Source: CAYPKW01 sp964411425
GTDB lineage: Bacteria > Pseudomonadota > Alphaproteobacteria > Dongiales > Dongiaceae
DNA length: 42,893 nucleotides
Assembly: GCA_964411425.1 (NCBI GenBank)
Contig: CAYPKW010000019.1
Location: 1 to 42,893 of the forward strand
Reading direction: 5' to 3'
Part shown: one piece after another, positions 14,974-23,192 of the stretch
Layout: every line of letters begins with the position of its first letter
Position numbering within the stretch: position 1 is the stretch's first letter
Made by a program: the position numbers and the translations under genes
Notes under the pieces: model-generated
Databases searched by the model: none
What the model saw: the letters and a program-made list of their open reading frames with translations, nothing else
Told to the model about the DNA's origin: nothing

Positions 14974-16241
14974 CGCGGCTGTGCCGCGACTGCGCGCGAT
15001 GCGTGGACGAGCGCCCGGCCGGCCGGCGCTGCGTCTGCGGCTCGCCGCGCGTCCTCGACCATGCCGAACTCGGCCTCCTGGCGCTCGCCCATATCGACTG
15101 CGACGCCTTCTATGCCAGCGTCGAGAAGCGCGACGATCCGTCGCTGCGGGACCGGCCGGTGATCGTCGGCGGCGGCCGGCGCGGCGTGGTGGCGGCAGCC
15201 TGCTACGTCGCCCGCATCTACGGCGTGCGCTCGGCGATGCCGATGTTCAAGGCGCTCGCGCTATGCCCCGAGGCGACCGTGATTCACCCCGACATGTCGA
15301 AATACGCCCGCGCCGGGCGGCAGGTCCGCGCCCTGATGCTGGAAACGACGCCCCTGGTCGAGCCGTTGTCGATCGACGAGGCGTTCCTCGACCTGTCCGG
15401 AACCGAGCGCCTGCACCATGGGCCGCCGGCGCGTACGCTGGCCAGGCTGGCGCTGCGCATCGAGCGCGAGGTCGCCATCACCGTTTCGATCGGGCTCAGC
15501 TACAACAAGTTCCTTGCCAAGGTCGCCTCGGACCTGGACAAGCCGCGCGGCTTCGCGGTGATCGGCCGCGCCGAGGCGTTGGACTTCCTCGGCCCCCGGC
15601 CGGTCGGGCTGATCTATGGCGTGGGCAAGGCGCTGCAGCGCCGCCTCGCCCAAGACGGAATCACCGCCATCGCGCAACTGCGCCTACGGCCGGAGAGCGA
15701 GCTGGTCGCCCGCTACGGCGCGATCGGCCGGCGGCTTCACCGGTTCGCGCTGGGCGAGGACGACCGGCCGGTGGACCCCGACGCGCCGACCAAGAGCATC
15801 TCGGCGGAAACGACGTTCGACGAGAACCTTGCGGCCGTCGACGCGCTCGCCGGCGAGCTGTGGCCGCTGTGCGAAAGCGTTGCCGCGCGGCTGAAGCGCG
15901 CCGGGCTGGCCGGCCGTCTCGTCACGCTCAAGTTGAAGACGGCCGATTTCGCCCTCCGCACCCGCAGCAGCCGCCTGGCGCGCAGGACCCAGTCGGCGGA
16001 GGCGCTCTACCGCGCCCTGCGCCCGCTGCTCGACGGCGAGGCGGACGGGCGGCGCTTTCGCCTGATCGGGGTCGGGTCCGGCGACCTCGGGCCGCCGGAC
16101 GAGGCCGAGAACGACTTGTTCGATGTCGAGGCACGCCGCCTCGCCAAGGTCGAGCGGGCGATCGACGCGGTGAGGGCGCGGCTCGGGCCCGACGCTATCG
16201 GCAAGGGGCGCGGGCTCGCGAAGCCGCCGGCGCGCCGGTAG
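14970..16241 (+). CDS. dinB: DNA polymerase IV (Y-family), with Cys-rich N-terminus
   Basis: A 423-residue Y-family translesion polymerase. Catalytic acidic residues are in HIDCDAFYASVEKR (residues 41-54) and LSIDEAFLDLSG. YNKFLAKVASDLDKP and the helix-hairpin-helix segment (IYGVGKALQRRL) are typical of DinB, and a little-finger domain follows. The N-terminal 25 residues carry Cys5, Cys8, Cys11, Cys21 and Cys23, a putative zinc-binding extension seen in alphaproteobacterial DinB. ATG 14970 overlaps the ROK kinase stop (ATGA), suggesting co-translation with a functionally unrelated gene. No LexA site was recognised upstream. Confidence 0.94.
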   Translation: MTRLCRDCARCVDERPAGRRCVCGSPRVLDHAELGLLALAHIDCDAFYASVEKRDDPSLRDRPVIVGGGRRGVVAAACYVARIYGVRSAMPMFKALALCPEATVIHPDMSKYARAGRQVRALMLETTPLVEPLSIDEAFLDLSGTERLHHGPPARTLARLALRIEREVAITVSIGLSYNKFLAKVASDLDKPRGFAVIGRAEALDFLGPRPVGLIYGVGKALQRRLAQDGITAIAQLRLRPESELVARYGAIGRRLHRFALGEDDRPVDPDAPTKSISAETTFDENLAAVDALAGELWPLCESVAARLKRAGLAGRLVTLKLKTADFALRTRSSRLARRTQSAEALYRALRPLLDGEADGRRFRLIGVGSGDLGPPDEAENDLFDVEARRLAKVERAIDAVRARLGPDAIGKGRGLAKPPARR

Positions 16242-17045
16242 TTAGCAACCGGGGGGCGTCAGCCGCTCGATCTCGCTCAGCTTGGCGATCACTTCGAAGT
16301 CGCCATAGTCGAGCACGAGGTACTCGACGACGCCGTTGTCATGCATGTCGAGATTCTGCTCGTGTTCCGGTTCCGCCGCCTGGCCGGTCGCGGCGAAGAA
16401 CGCCAGATCGACGTGGCGGACTGGGCCGGCGGTCAGCGGCGACATCGGCGCCGCCGCGCCCTGCGGCTTTGCCCTCGGCGGGCCGATCACCGCGTTGACC
16501 CCGAACAGTCCGCTCTCGTCGGAGCCGTCGAACACCTTGGCCCAGACCAGCAGCTCGCCGGCCGCCGCCCGCTCCAGCAGCATCACCGTGTGGGCGGTGG
16601 GAAAGAGCGTGCCGGCCGGCAGTGCCACCGTGTTCGCCTTGGGGAGCGAATAGCGGGCCGTGCCGGCCGCGCCTACGCCGTCGAGGCGCGCCTCGCCGCG
16701 CAACTCCTCCTTGACCTCGCCATCCTGCAGTTGGCGCACGAAGAAGCGGTAGCGCAGCCCGTCCTTGGCCTCCCACGATACCAGGCTCCAGCCGAGCTTC
16801 ACCTGCTCGCCGGTGTTGTAGACGAAGGTCATCGCCGAGCGCTGGTTCACCGTCCAGCCGTCGCACGAATCGGCCCATTCGAAGGTCATGACGCCGGCCA
16901 CGTCGACAATGGCGCTGCCGGTGCCCGTGCGGGCCAGCGACATCTCGTAAACCGCCCGGTGCGGCATGATTTCGACAGCCAGCGCCGGGCTTGCCCACAA
17001 AAGTCCAAGCAGCAGGACAAACCCTTGCCGCGCCACGATCGCCAT
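16242..17045 (-). CDS. eipB: Cell envelope integrity protein EipB family (DUF1849)
   Basis: A periplasmic beta-spiral protein of the DUF1849 family. The 267-residue frame from ATG 17045 starts with a clear signal peptide (hydrophobic FVLLLGLLW, then SPALA before the predicted cleavage) and the family motif MPHRAVYEMSL. The single Cys in DSCDGW (residue 61) and the terminal Cys (PPGC) correspond to the conserved EipB disulfide pair known from Brucella. EipB supports envelope integrity and resistance to cell-wall stress. The frame opens at GTG 17054, which is a possible start. It converges on dinB with no gap. Confidence 0.9.
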   Translation of the reverse strand: MAIVARQGFVLLLGLLWASPALAVEIMPHRAVYEMSLARTGTGSAIVDVAGVMTFEWADSCDGWTVNQRSAMTFVYNTGEQVKLGWSLVSWEAKDGLRYRFFVRQLQDGEVKEELRGEARLDGVGAAGTARYSLPKANTVALPAGTLFPTAHTVMLLERAAAGELLVWAKVFDGSDESGLFGVNAVIGPPRAKPQGAAAPMSPLTAGPVRHVDLAFFAATGQAAEPEHEQNLDMHDNGVVEYLVLDYGDFEVIAKLSEIERLTPPGC

Positions 17046-17176
17046 CGCTGTCACCGCAAGTCGAAAGGAAAACCGGCCGAACGGTCATCACATGGATAGG
17101 TGAAGAAATTATGTCATGCTTCGCGGTCCGGCGATAGTATCTCGCCGTCGCGTGTCCGGATTGGAGTCACAAGACC

Positions 17177-18142
17177 ATGCCCGGAAAACCCGTCGTCTTG
17201 GCCACTCGGCGACTGCCCCGGGCGGTCGAGGCGCGCCTCGAGAGCAGTTACCAGGCGCGCCTAAATCCGGACGATCGCCTATACGGCGGCGCCGAGGTCG
17301 TGGCCAAGTCGGCCGGGGCCGACGCCCTCATCCCCTGCCCCACCGACAAGCTCGCCGGCGAGGTAATCGACCGGCTGCCGCCCTCGGTGCGCGTCATTGC
17401 GACGTTCTCGGTGGGATACGACCATATCGACCTCGCGGCCGCCAAGCGGCGCGCCATCGTCGTCACCAACACGCCGGACGTGCTGACGGATGCCACGGCC
17501 GACATCGCCATGCTGTTGCTGCTGGGCGCGGCTCGGCGCGCGCACGAGGGCGAGCGGATGGTCCGCGAGCGGACGTGGACCTCCTGGGCGCCCACCGGCA
17601 TGCTCGGGACCCACTTCACCGGCAAGCGGCTCGGCATCTTCGGCATGGGACGCATCGGCCAGGCGGTAGCCAGGCGCGCCCGCGGTTTTTCGATGGCCAT
17701 CCACTACACCGACATCCGCCGCTTGGCCCCGGAGCTCGAAGACGGCGCCATCTATCACGCCTACGCCGAAGACATGCTGCCGCACTGTGACTTCTTGACC
17801 GTCCACTGCCCGGCGACGCCGGAGACCCACCGATTCCTCAACGCCGCGCGCATCGCCCGGCTGCCGGACGGCGCCATCGTGGTCAACACGGCGCGCGGCA
17901 CCGTCGTCGACGACGAGGCGCTGATCGCCGCCCTGAAGTCGGGCAAGCTGGCGGCCGCCGGCTTGGACGTGTACGACGGCGAGCCCAACATCAACCCCGG
18001 CTACCGGGCGCTCGCCAACACGTTCCTGCTGCCGCACCTGGGCAGCGCCACGCGCGAGACGCGCGACGCGATGGGCTTCACCTGCCTCGACAACCTCGAC
18101 GCCTTCTTCGCCGGGCGCGAGCCGCCGAACCGGGTCGTGTGA
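17177..18142 (+). CDS. D-2-hydroxyacid dehydrogenase (glyoxylate/hydroxypyruvate reductase type)
   Basis: A 321-residue NAD(P)-dependent D-2-hydroxyacid dehydrogenase. The cofactor loop is GIFGMGRIGQAVARRARGF. The catalytic triad is visible: Arg in VVNTARGTVVDDEAL, Glu in GLDVYDGEP, and His in LLPHLGSAT. SVGYDHIDL in the substrate domain is typical of D-glycerate dehydrogenase and glyoxylate reductase. It probably reduces glyoxylate or hydroxypyruvate, but close paralogues use other 2-oxoacids. GGAG ten bases before ATG 17177 supports the start. It diverges from eipB and converges on aguA with a 4-base gap. Confidence 0.9.
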   Translation: MPGKPVVLATRRLPRAVEARLESSYQARLNPDDRLYGGAEVVAKSAGADALIPCPTDKLAGEVIDRLPPSVRVIATFSVGYDHIDLAAAKRRAIVVTNTPDVLTDATADIAMLLLLGAARRAHEGERMVRERTWTSWAPTGMLGTHFTGKRLGIFGMGRIGQAVARRARGFSMAIHYTDIRRLAPELEDGAIYHAYAEDMLPHCDFLTVHCPATPETHRFLNAARIARLPDGAIVVNTARGTVVDDEALIAALKSGKLAAAGLDVYDGEPNINPGYRALANTFLLPHLGSATRETRDAMGFTCLDNLDAFFAGREPPNRVV

Positions 18143-18146
18143 CTCT

Positions 18147-19181
18147 TTATTCCGGGGGCGCCGGGCTGCCGGCCGGTTGCTGCTGCGTGATGCAGTGGAT
18201 GCCGCCGCCGCCGCACAGGATGTCGAGCGCCGGCACCTGCACCACCTCGCGGTCGGGATAGAGGCGCGCCACGGTTTCGCGCGCGCGCGCGTCCTGCGGG
18301 TCCTCGAAGGCCGGCATGACGATGGCGCCGTTGGCGATGTAGAAATTTATGTAGGAGAGCGCCATGCGCCGGCCGTCCGCCAGGCTGCGCGCGCGCGGCT
18401 GCTCGACCGGCACCACCTCGATGGTACGGCCCTTGGCGTCGGTCGCGCCCGCCAGCCGCTTCAGGTTGTCGGCCAGCGGCTTGTGGTTGGCATCCGCCGG
18501 ATCGTTCGCCACCAGCGCCAACACCACGCCGGGCCGGGCGAAGCAGGCGAGATTGTCGATGTGGCCGTCGGTGTCGTCGTCCTGCAGGCCCTCGCCCAGC
18601 CAGACCACCTTCTGGGCGCCGACGAAGGCGCGCAGCAGCTCCTCCATCTCGGCGCGCCCGAGCCCGGCGTTGCGGTTGGCGTTGAGCAGCACGCTCTCGG
18701 TCGTGAGCAGCGTTCCCTCGCCGTCGCTGTGGATGGCGCCGCCCTCGACCACGATGGGGGCGCCATAGCGGCGCATGTCGAGATGCTTCAGCACGACCTC
18801 CGCGATCTCCGCGTCGCGCTCGTGGTCGGCGTACTTGCCGCCCCAGGCGTTCCACAGCCAGTCGACGCCGGCCACGTTGCCGCGGCCGTCGACGACGAAG
18901 GTGGGGCCGTTGTCGCGCATCCAGGAATCGTCGTGCGGCGCGGAGAAGGTGCTGACCCCGGCGCCGCAATGCAGCGACACCTCGGCCACGTTCTTCGGCT
19001 TGGTGATCATGGTCACCGGCTCGAAGCGCGCGATGGCGTCGGCGACCTCGGCGTAGGCCGCGCGCGCCGCGTCCAGCCGGTCGCCCCACAGCTCGGCGCG
19101 GCACGGCCACTCCATCCAGCAGCGCGCGTGCGGCGCCCACTCGCCGGGCATGTAGAAACCGTCGTCGGCCGGGTGCGGCAA
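18147..19181 (-). CDS. aguA: Agmatine deiminase
   Basis: Hydrolyses agmatine to N-carbamoylputrescine and ammonia in the arginine decarboxylase route to putrescine. The 344-residue protein has the family start MPGEWAPHARCWMEWP, DDSWMRDNGPTFV with catalytic acidic residues, EGGAIHSDGEGT, DDDTDGHIDNLACF, and the nucleophile Cys in LCGGGGIHCITQQQ. The frame begins at TTG 19181, with GGAG eight bases upstream. ATG 19151 lies at the MPGEW motif and would remove the first ten residues. The usual partner, N-carbamoylputrescine amidase, is not in the window. Confidence 0.94.
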   Translation of the reverse strand: MPHPADDGFYMPGEWAPHARCWMEWPCRAELWGDRLDAARAAYAEVADAIARFEPVTMITKPKNVAEVSLHCGAGVSTFSAPHDDSWMRDNGPTFVVDGRGNVAGVDWLWNAWGGKYADHERDAEIAEVVLKHLDMRRYGAPIVVEGGAIHSDGEGTLLTTESVLLNANRNAGLGRAEMEELLRAFVGAQKVVWLGEGLQDDDTDGHIDNLACFARPGVVLALVANDPADANHKPLADNLKRLAGATDAKGRTIEVVPVEQPRARSLADGRRMALSYINFYIANGAIVMPAFEDPQDARARETVARLYPDREVVQVPALDILCGGGGIHCITQQQPAGSPAPPE

Positions 19182-19332
19182 GGGGATCGCTCCATCCGTC
19201 CTCGTGTAACCGGACGAATCCTAGAGTCGGCTTCGCCGTTTGGCAATGCGGATGGCGCGACGCCCGACTGGGCCGTGGCAATTCTCGGGCGCCGCCGTTC
19301 CATGGGCGCCCGCCGCCGCTCGGACGATCGTC

Positions 19333-19731
19333 CTAAGGCGTATCGCCCGAAGCCACGTTGGGGCGGCCGATCCGGCCTTCCAGATCCTCGACGGCCGCCT
19401 GGTAACGCCGCTGCGCCTCGGCGCAGCGTTCCACGGAGCCGACCAGGACGATCAGCACCGCGAGCAGGGCGAGATCGGAGAGGAACTGCTCGCCGAAGGT
19501 GGCACTCGGGCCCTCGAAACGCCGCATCACCGCGGGATCGATGTCGGCGCAGGCCGCAAGGCGCGCCGCTTCCGCGTCGTAGACCGCCGCCGCCCGCTCG
19601 CCGTCGGCCGCGGCAACGAGCCAGTCCCCCTGGCGCGTGAGATCGCCGCTCCGCTCGATGAGCCACGGCACATTGGTGCCGCAGCCGGCGAGCAGTCCGA
19701 TCAGTGCCAGGAGGATGATACGCGGCGCCAT
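19333..19731 (-). CDS. Small putative lipoprotein with a membrane segment
   Basis: From ATG 19731 the 132-residue frame starts MAPRIILLALIGLLAGCGTN, a lipoprotein signal with lipobox LAGC. A second hydrophobic stretch (LALLAVLIVLVGSV, about residues 88-101) suggests one transmembrane helix, followed by a Glu/Arg-rich helix. I do not recognise the family. A longer frame from 19773 exists but would place 14 residues before the signal. It lies upstream of aguA on the same strand, 150 bases away, so may or may not share its transcript. Confidence 0.6.
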   Translation of the reverse strand: MAPRIILLALIGLLAGCGTNVPWLIERSGDLTRQGDWLVAAADGERAAAVYDAEAARLAACADIDPAVMRRFEGPSATFGEQFLSDLALLAVLIVLVGSVERCAEAQRRYQAAVEDLEGRIGRPNVASGDTP

Positions 19732-20046
19732 GGCCGCCAGGTTATCGGCTCTCGCCCAACGAAAGCTGAGCAATTATCCCTAACGTTCGGGTAATCGTTC
19801 CGCCACGACTACCGGCCCGGATTATTGATAACCATCGGCCTGGGGACTACCGACGGGGCCGGAAGGCGCCCATTGGCCGATGGCGAGGCGTTTGCTTGCT
19901 CCGGCAGGCCGTCAGGGGTCCCGACCCACCGAAGGCGGGCCCTTTACGCCCTTCACAGCGTGTCGGAAAAAGCATTTTCGCAACCATCGGCAAATGGGCG
20001 CTTGTCAAATGCCGGCAGGCACGTGAATCGGGCAGGCTAGGCGAGG
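19732..20046. other. Intergenic region without a supported gene
   Basis: It contains an AT-richer stretch at 19771-19830 with an imperfect palindrome (ATTATCCC at 19773-19780 facing CGGGTAAT at 19788-19795) upstream of the small lipoprotein, which could be part of its promoter. I saw no tRNA-like fold, no supported ORF and no close repeat family. The right half lies downstream of the RelE-like toxin gene. Confidence 0.4.
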
Positions 20047-20322
20047 TCAGTTTTCGAGTCGTCGGTAGTAGTCATGTGGGCCGACATGGACGGCAATGTA
20101 GTAGGGGCCCCGTTCGTCCATGGCCCGGCGCAAGAAAACGCGGTCCCGACGGTTCACCCGAAACGTCCAAACGTCGGCATATCCCTTCAACTTCTCGAAA
20201 TGAAGCGATGGGTGCCGCTCATCTGTCAGCAGGATCTCGATAGCCTTGCGGACCTGCGCCTGCCGCCCCGGAGCGAGTTTCCGAAACCCTCGCTCGAAGC
20301 CAGACGAAAACGCAATCCTCAT
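20047..20322 (-). CDS. RelE/ParE-superfamily toxin
   Basis: A 91-residue protein with the RelE-type fold pattern: SGFERGFRKLAPGRQAQVRKAI (helices), HPSLHFEKLKGYADVWTFRV, RRDRVFLRRAM, and the end VHVGPHDYYRRL. The late His, Tyr and Arg residues are placed as in mRNA-cleaving RelE/YafQ-like toxins. Its ATG overlaps the stop of the upstream 167-residue gene (ATGA), the usual coupling of antitoxin then toxin. The upstream partner, however, is not a recognised RelB, HigA or YefM protein. A type II toxin is the best call; the target is untested. Confidence 0.78.
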   Translation of the reverse strand: MRIAFSSGFERGFRKLAPGRQAQVRKAIEILLTDERHPSLHFEKLKGYADVWTFRVNRRDRVFLRRAMDERGPYYIAVHVGPHDYYRRLEN

Positions 20323-20822
20323 CCGCGCTGTAGTCGGTCCAGATGCGCGAGCGCCTCATCAGCGGTCTCGAAAATCGCTCGCCGTTTCGAGGTACGCTTT
20401 TCCGACGCCAGGAGTCGCAATCGCAGTGCCATGTCGCGGTCCAACTCGAGCAATTCGACCAGCTCCTTCCGCAACCGACGGATTCCCGTGCGGACCGCGC
20501 CGAGGCCGCGCTGCCCCTTGAATTCGTGCAACATCTCGTCGACATCAGTCAGATTTTGCGCTGCCGACTCGGCCATCCCGTCGAACCTGTCCGCCCAATC
20601 GTAAAGCCGCTTGGCCGGCACAACTTCGGTTATGGCGAGTATGTGCGCCCTGACCTCGCGCGTTTTCCGTGCGGCACGTTCCACCTTTGAGCGGAGGCGG
20701 TCCAGCCGGCCCGGCAATCGAAAAGCCGATTCGGCGATGCCGATCACGGCCGCCAAGTCATCTGTTGGCGATCGAGACGCCACAAGCGCCGAAATTCGCG
20801 AGGTACCGATGAACGTTGCCAT
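20319..20822 (-). CDS. Unknown helical protein, candidate antitoxin for the RelE-like toxin
   Basis: A 167-residue protein, almost entirely predicted helix and rich in Arg, Leu, Ala and Glu, for example RTGIRRLRKELVELLELDRD and KVERAARKTREVRAHIL. No helix-turn-helix or ribbon-helix-helix domain is recognisable. It is about twice the length of typical RelB-type antitoxins. Its stop codon overlaps the start of the RelE-like toxin, so the two are almost certainly one operon and the likely role is toxin neutralisation. The C-terminal part (FETADEALAHLDRL) could be the toxin-binding segment. That role is inferred from position alone. Confidence 0.6.
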   Translation of the reverse strand: MATFIGTSRISALVASRSPTDDLAAVIGIAESAFRLPGRLDRLRSKVERAARKTREVRAHILAITEVVPAKRLYDWADRFDGMAESAAQNLTDVDEMLHEFKGQRGLGAVRTGIRRLRKELVELLELDRDMALRLRLLASEKRTSKRRAIFETADEALAHLDRLQRG

Positions 20823-20864
20823 GACGCGAGACTACGCGCCGGTTTCGGGAATCGCAATCGCGGT

Positions 20865-22643
20865 CTACTTCTTGACCGCCGGCAGGTCGAGGCGGATCGA
20901 CAGCTCCTTGAGCCGCGCCGGCGCCACCTCGGCCGGTGCCTGCATCATCAGGTCCTCGGCCCGCTGGTTCATCGGGAAGGCGATGATCTCGCGGATGTTG
21001 CGCTCGTCGGCCAGCAGCATGACGATGCGGTCGATGCCGGGCGCCGAGCCGCCGTGCGGCGGCGCGCCGTATTTGAGCGCGTTCAGCATGCCGCCGAATC
21101 GCCCCTCCACTTCCTCGGGGCCGTAGCCCGCGATCGCGAACGCCTTGTACATGATCTCCGGGCGGTGGTTGCGGATGGCGCCGCTCGACAGCTCGACGCC
21201 GTTGCACACGATGTCGTACTGGTAGGCCTTGACGGCGAGCGGGTCGGTCCCTTCCAGCGCCGCGAGCCCGCCCTGCGGCATCGAGAACGGGTTGTGGCTG
21301 AACTCGATCCGGCCGGTCTCGGAATCGCGCTGGTACATCGGGAAGTCGACGATCCAGCAAAATCGAAACGCGTCGCGCTCGACCAGGCCCAATTCCTCGC
21401 CCAGACGCTGGCGCACGGCGCCGGCGAACTTGGCCGCCGCCTCGGGCGCGTCGCAGACGAAGAATACCACGTCGCCGCCGCCAACGCCCGCCGACTGCCG
21501 CAAGGCGGCGAGACGATCGGCATCGAGGTTCTTGGCGATCGGGCCCTTCGGCTCGTCGGCATAGATCACGTAGCCGAGGCCGCCGGCGCCCTCACCGCGG
21601 GCCCAGTCGTTGAGCTTGTCGTAGAAGCTGCGCGGGCGCGCCGCCGCCCCCGGCGCCGGGATCGCCCGCACCGCCTGCCCCGCCGCCACCTTGCGGGCGA
21701 AGAGCGCGAAGCCCGAATCCTTGAAGATCGCGCTGGCGTCGGCAATCGCGATCGGATTGCGCAGGTCGGGTTTGTCGGTGCCGTACCGCAGCATCGCGTC
21801 GGCGTAGGCGATGCGCGGGAATGGCGCGGGGCTAACCCTGCGGCCGGCCGCGAACTCCTGGAACAGGCCGTGCAGCACCGGCTCGATGGCCGCGAACACG
21901 TCCTCCTGCGTCACGAACGACATCTCGAAGTCGAGTTGGTAGAACTCGCCGGGCGAGCGGTCGGCGCGGCTGTCCTCGTCGCGAAAACACGGCGCGATCT
22001 GGAAATAGCGGTCGAAGCCCGCGATCATCAGCAGCTGCTTGAACTGCTGCGGCGCCTGCGGCAGGGCGTAGAACTTGCCCGGGTGGAGCCGGCTCGGCAC
22101 CAGGAAGTCGCGGGCACCTTCGGGCGAGCTCGAAGTCAGGATCGGGGTCTGGAACTCGGCGAACCCCGCCGCCGTCATGCGCCGGCGGATGCTGGCGATC
22201 ACGGCCGAGCGCAGCATGATGCCGCGGTGCACCTTGTCGCGGCGCAGATCGAGGAACCGGTACCGCAGCCGGATTTCCTCGCCGGCGTCCTCCTCGCTGT
22301 TGACCTGGAGCGGCAAGGGCTCGGCCGGCCCCTCTACCGCGAAGGCGGCGATCTGCACTTCGATCTCGCCCGTCGGCAGCCGCGGGTTCAGGGTGCCCGC
22401 CGGCCGCGGCACCGCCTTGCCGGTGACGGTAACGACGCTTTCGAGTGGCGCCTTCTCGACCTCGGCCAACAGCGGGCTCGACACGTCGATGACGCATTGC
22501 GTCAGCCCGTAGTGGTCGCGCAGGTCCAGGAACAACAGGTTGCCGTGGTCGCGCCGGCGATGGATCCAGCCCGACAGCCGCACCTCCTTGCCGGCGTCGG
22601 CGAGGCGCAGCGCGCCGCAGTCATGGGTCCTGTAGGGATGCAT
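20865..22643 (-). CDS. aspS: Aspartyl-tRNA synthetase
   Basis: A class II aminoacyl-tRNA synthetase charging tRNA-Asp (perhaps also tRNA-Asn). The 592-residue protein from ATG 22643 (MHPYRTHDCGALR) has the N-terminal OB fold with GWIHRRRDHGNLLFLDLRD, class II motif 2 in FRDEDSRADRSPGEFYQLD, the bacterial insertion domain, and motif 3 in GGSAPGIDRIVMLL. Length matches bacterial AspRS. The frame is open to 22703, but the additional 20 residues are not family-like. It is divergent from the toxin-antitoxin cluster that separates it from rnd. Confidence 0.96.
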   Translation of the reverse strand: MHPYRTHDCGALRLADAGKEVRLSGWIHRRRDHGNLLFLDLRDHYGLTQCVIDVSSPLLAEVEKAPLESVVTVTGKAVPRPAGTLNPRLPTGEIEVQIAAFAVEGPAEPLPLQVNSEEDAGEEIRLRYRFLDLRRDKVHRGIMLRSAVIASIRRRMTAAGFAEFQTPILTSSSPEGARDFLVPSRLHPGKFYALPQAPQQFKQLLMIAGFDRYFQIAPCFRDEDSRADRSPGEFYQLDFEMSFVTQEDVFAAIEPVLHGLFQEFAAGRRVSPAPFPRIAYADAMLRYGTDKPDLRNPIAIADASAIFKDSGFALFARKVAAGQAVRAIPAPGAAARPRSFYDKLNDWARGEGAGGLGYVIYADEPKGPIAKNLDADRLAALRQSAGVGGGDVVFFVCDAPEAAAKFAGAVRQRLGEELGLVERDAFRFCWIVDFPMYQRDSETGRIEFSHNPFSMPQGGLAALEGTDPLAVKAYQYDIVCNGVELSSGAIRNHRPEIMYKAFAIAGYGPEEVEGRFGGMLNALKYGAPPHGGSAPGIDRIVMLLADERNIREIIAFPMNQRAEDLMMQAPAEVAPARLKELSIRLDLPAVKK

Positions 22644-22741
22644 CGAGGGCTCCGGGCCGCGACGGACCGGCGGCAAGAGGCACCGAAGAAGCGGGCGTGT
22701 CAAGGCGACCGCCGCGCTTCGAGCGGTGGCTCGCCGCCTTG

Positions 22742-22865
22742 CCTAGTGTCCCGTCCCCGAAATTCCTTGCTTGAATTTCGGGGTGAACGGGCCACTAAGT
22801 AATTGAATCTAGTGGCCTGCTTATCCCAGAAATTCGCAAGGGAATTTCTGGGGCAGGACACTAGG
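22742..22865. repeat. 124-base palindromic element with perfect terminal inverted repeats (MITE-like)
   Basis: Termini CCTAGTGTCC (22742-22751) and GGACACTAGG (22856-22865) are perfect inverted repeats. Inside, CCCCGAAATTCCTTGC and GCAAGGGAATTTCTGGGG pair across the element, and each half also forms its own hairpin (GAAATTC..GAATTTC). There is no ORF. Size, terminal repeats and lack of coding sequence suit a miniature inverted-repeat transposable element or a strong bidirectional hairpin. It lies between aspS and the vapB promoter. Confidence 0.75.
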
Positions 22866-22891
22866 CATTTACGCTAAAGGAGTCGCGCCCA

Positions 22892-22921
22892 TTGACGGTA
22901 CGGTCGGACAGTCATTAAACT
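22892..22921 (+). promoter_or_regulatory. Putative vapBC promoter
   Basis: TTGACG (22892-22897) and TAAACT (22916-22921) spaced by 18 bases resemble sigma-70 -35 and -10 elements. The -10 overlaps the left end of the palindrome at 22919-22935, as expected for autorepression by a toxin-antitoxin complex. The call rests on pattern and position only. Confidence 0.4.
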
Positions 22922-22935
22922 AGTTGCGAACTAGT
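22919..22935. promoter_or_regulatory. Operator-like perfect palindrome upstream of vapB
   Basis: ACTAGTT-GCG-AACTAGT is a perfect 7-base inverted repeat with a 3-base centre, 14 bases before ATG 22950 of the antitoxin and overlapping the probable -10 box. Phd/YefM-type antitoxins bind such palindromes and repress their own operon, more tightly with toxin bound. Confidence 0.65.
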
Positions 22936-22949
22936 CGAAAGTGTTCGCC

Positions 22950-23192
22950 ATGGATTCCGTTGGCGCCTTCGAGGCCAAGACCCATTTCGCCAACCTGCTC
23001 GCGCGGGTCGGGCGTGGGGAAAGCATCACCATCACCCGGCACGGCCGGCCCGTGGCCCGGCTGGTGCCGGTGGAGGCCGCCCCCGACCGCCGCCGCCGGG
23101 CCGAGGCTGTCGCACGGCTCAAGGAGTTCTCCAAGCGTCATACGCTGGGCGGTCTCGACTGGAAGGCGCTGCGCGACCAGGGCCGCAAGTGA
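22950..23192 (+). CDS. vapB: VapB-type antitoxin (Phd/YefM family)
   Basis: An 80-residue antitoxin starting MDSVGAFEAKTHFANLLARV, followed by GESITITRHGRPVARLVPV, the canonical Phd/YefM DNA-binding domain. The C-terminal tail (LGGLDWKALRDQGRK) is the toxin-neutralising part. A GTG at 22941 would add three residues. The stop overlaps the GTG start of vapC, so the pair is translationally coupled. It probably represses its own promoter through the palindrome just upstream. Confidence 0.9.
   Translation: MDSVGAFEAKTHFANLLARVGRGESITITRHGRPVARLVPVEAAPDRRRRAEAVARLKEFSKRHTLGGLDWKALRDQGRK

Noticed and set aside
19825..20243. Short plus-strand frames between the lipoprotein gene and the RelE-like toxin
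   Set aside because: No ribosome binding site, no family resemblance, and the longer one overlaps the toxin gene antisense.
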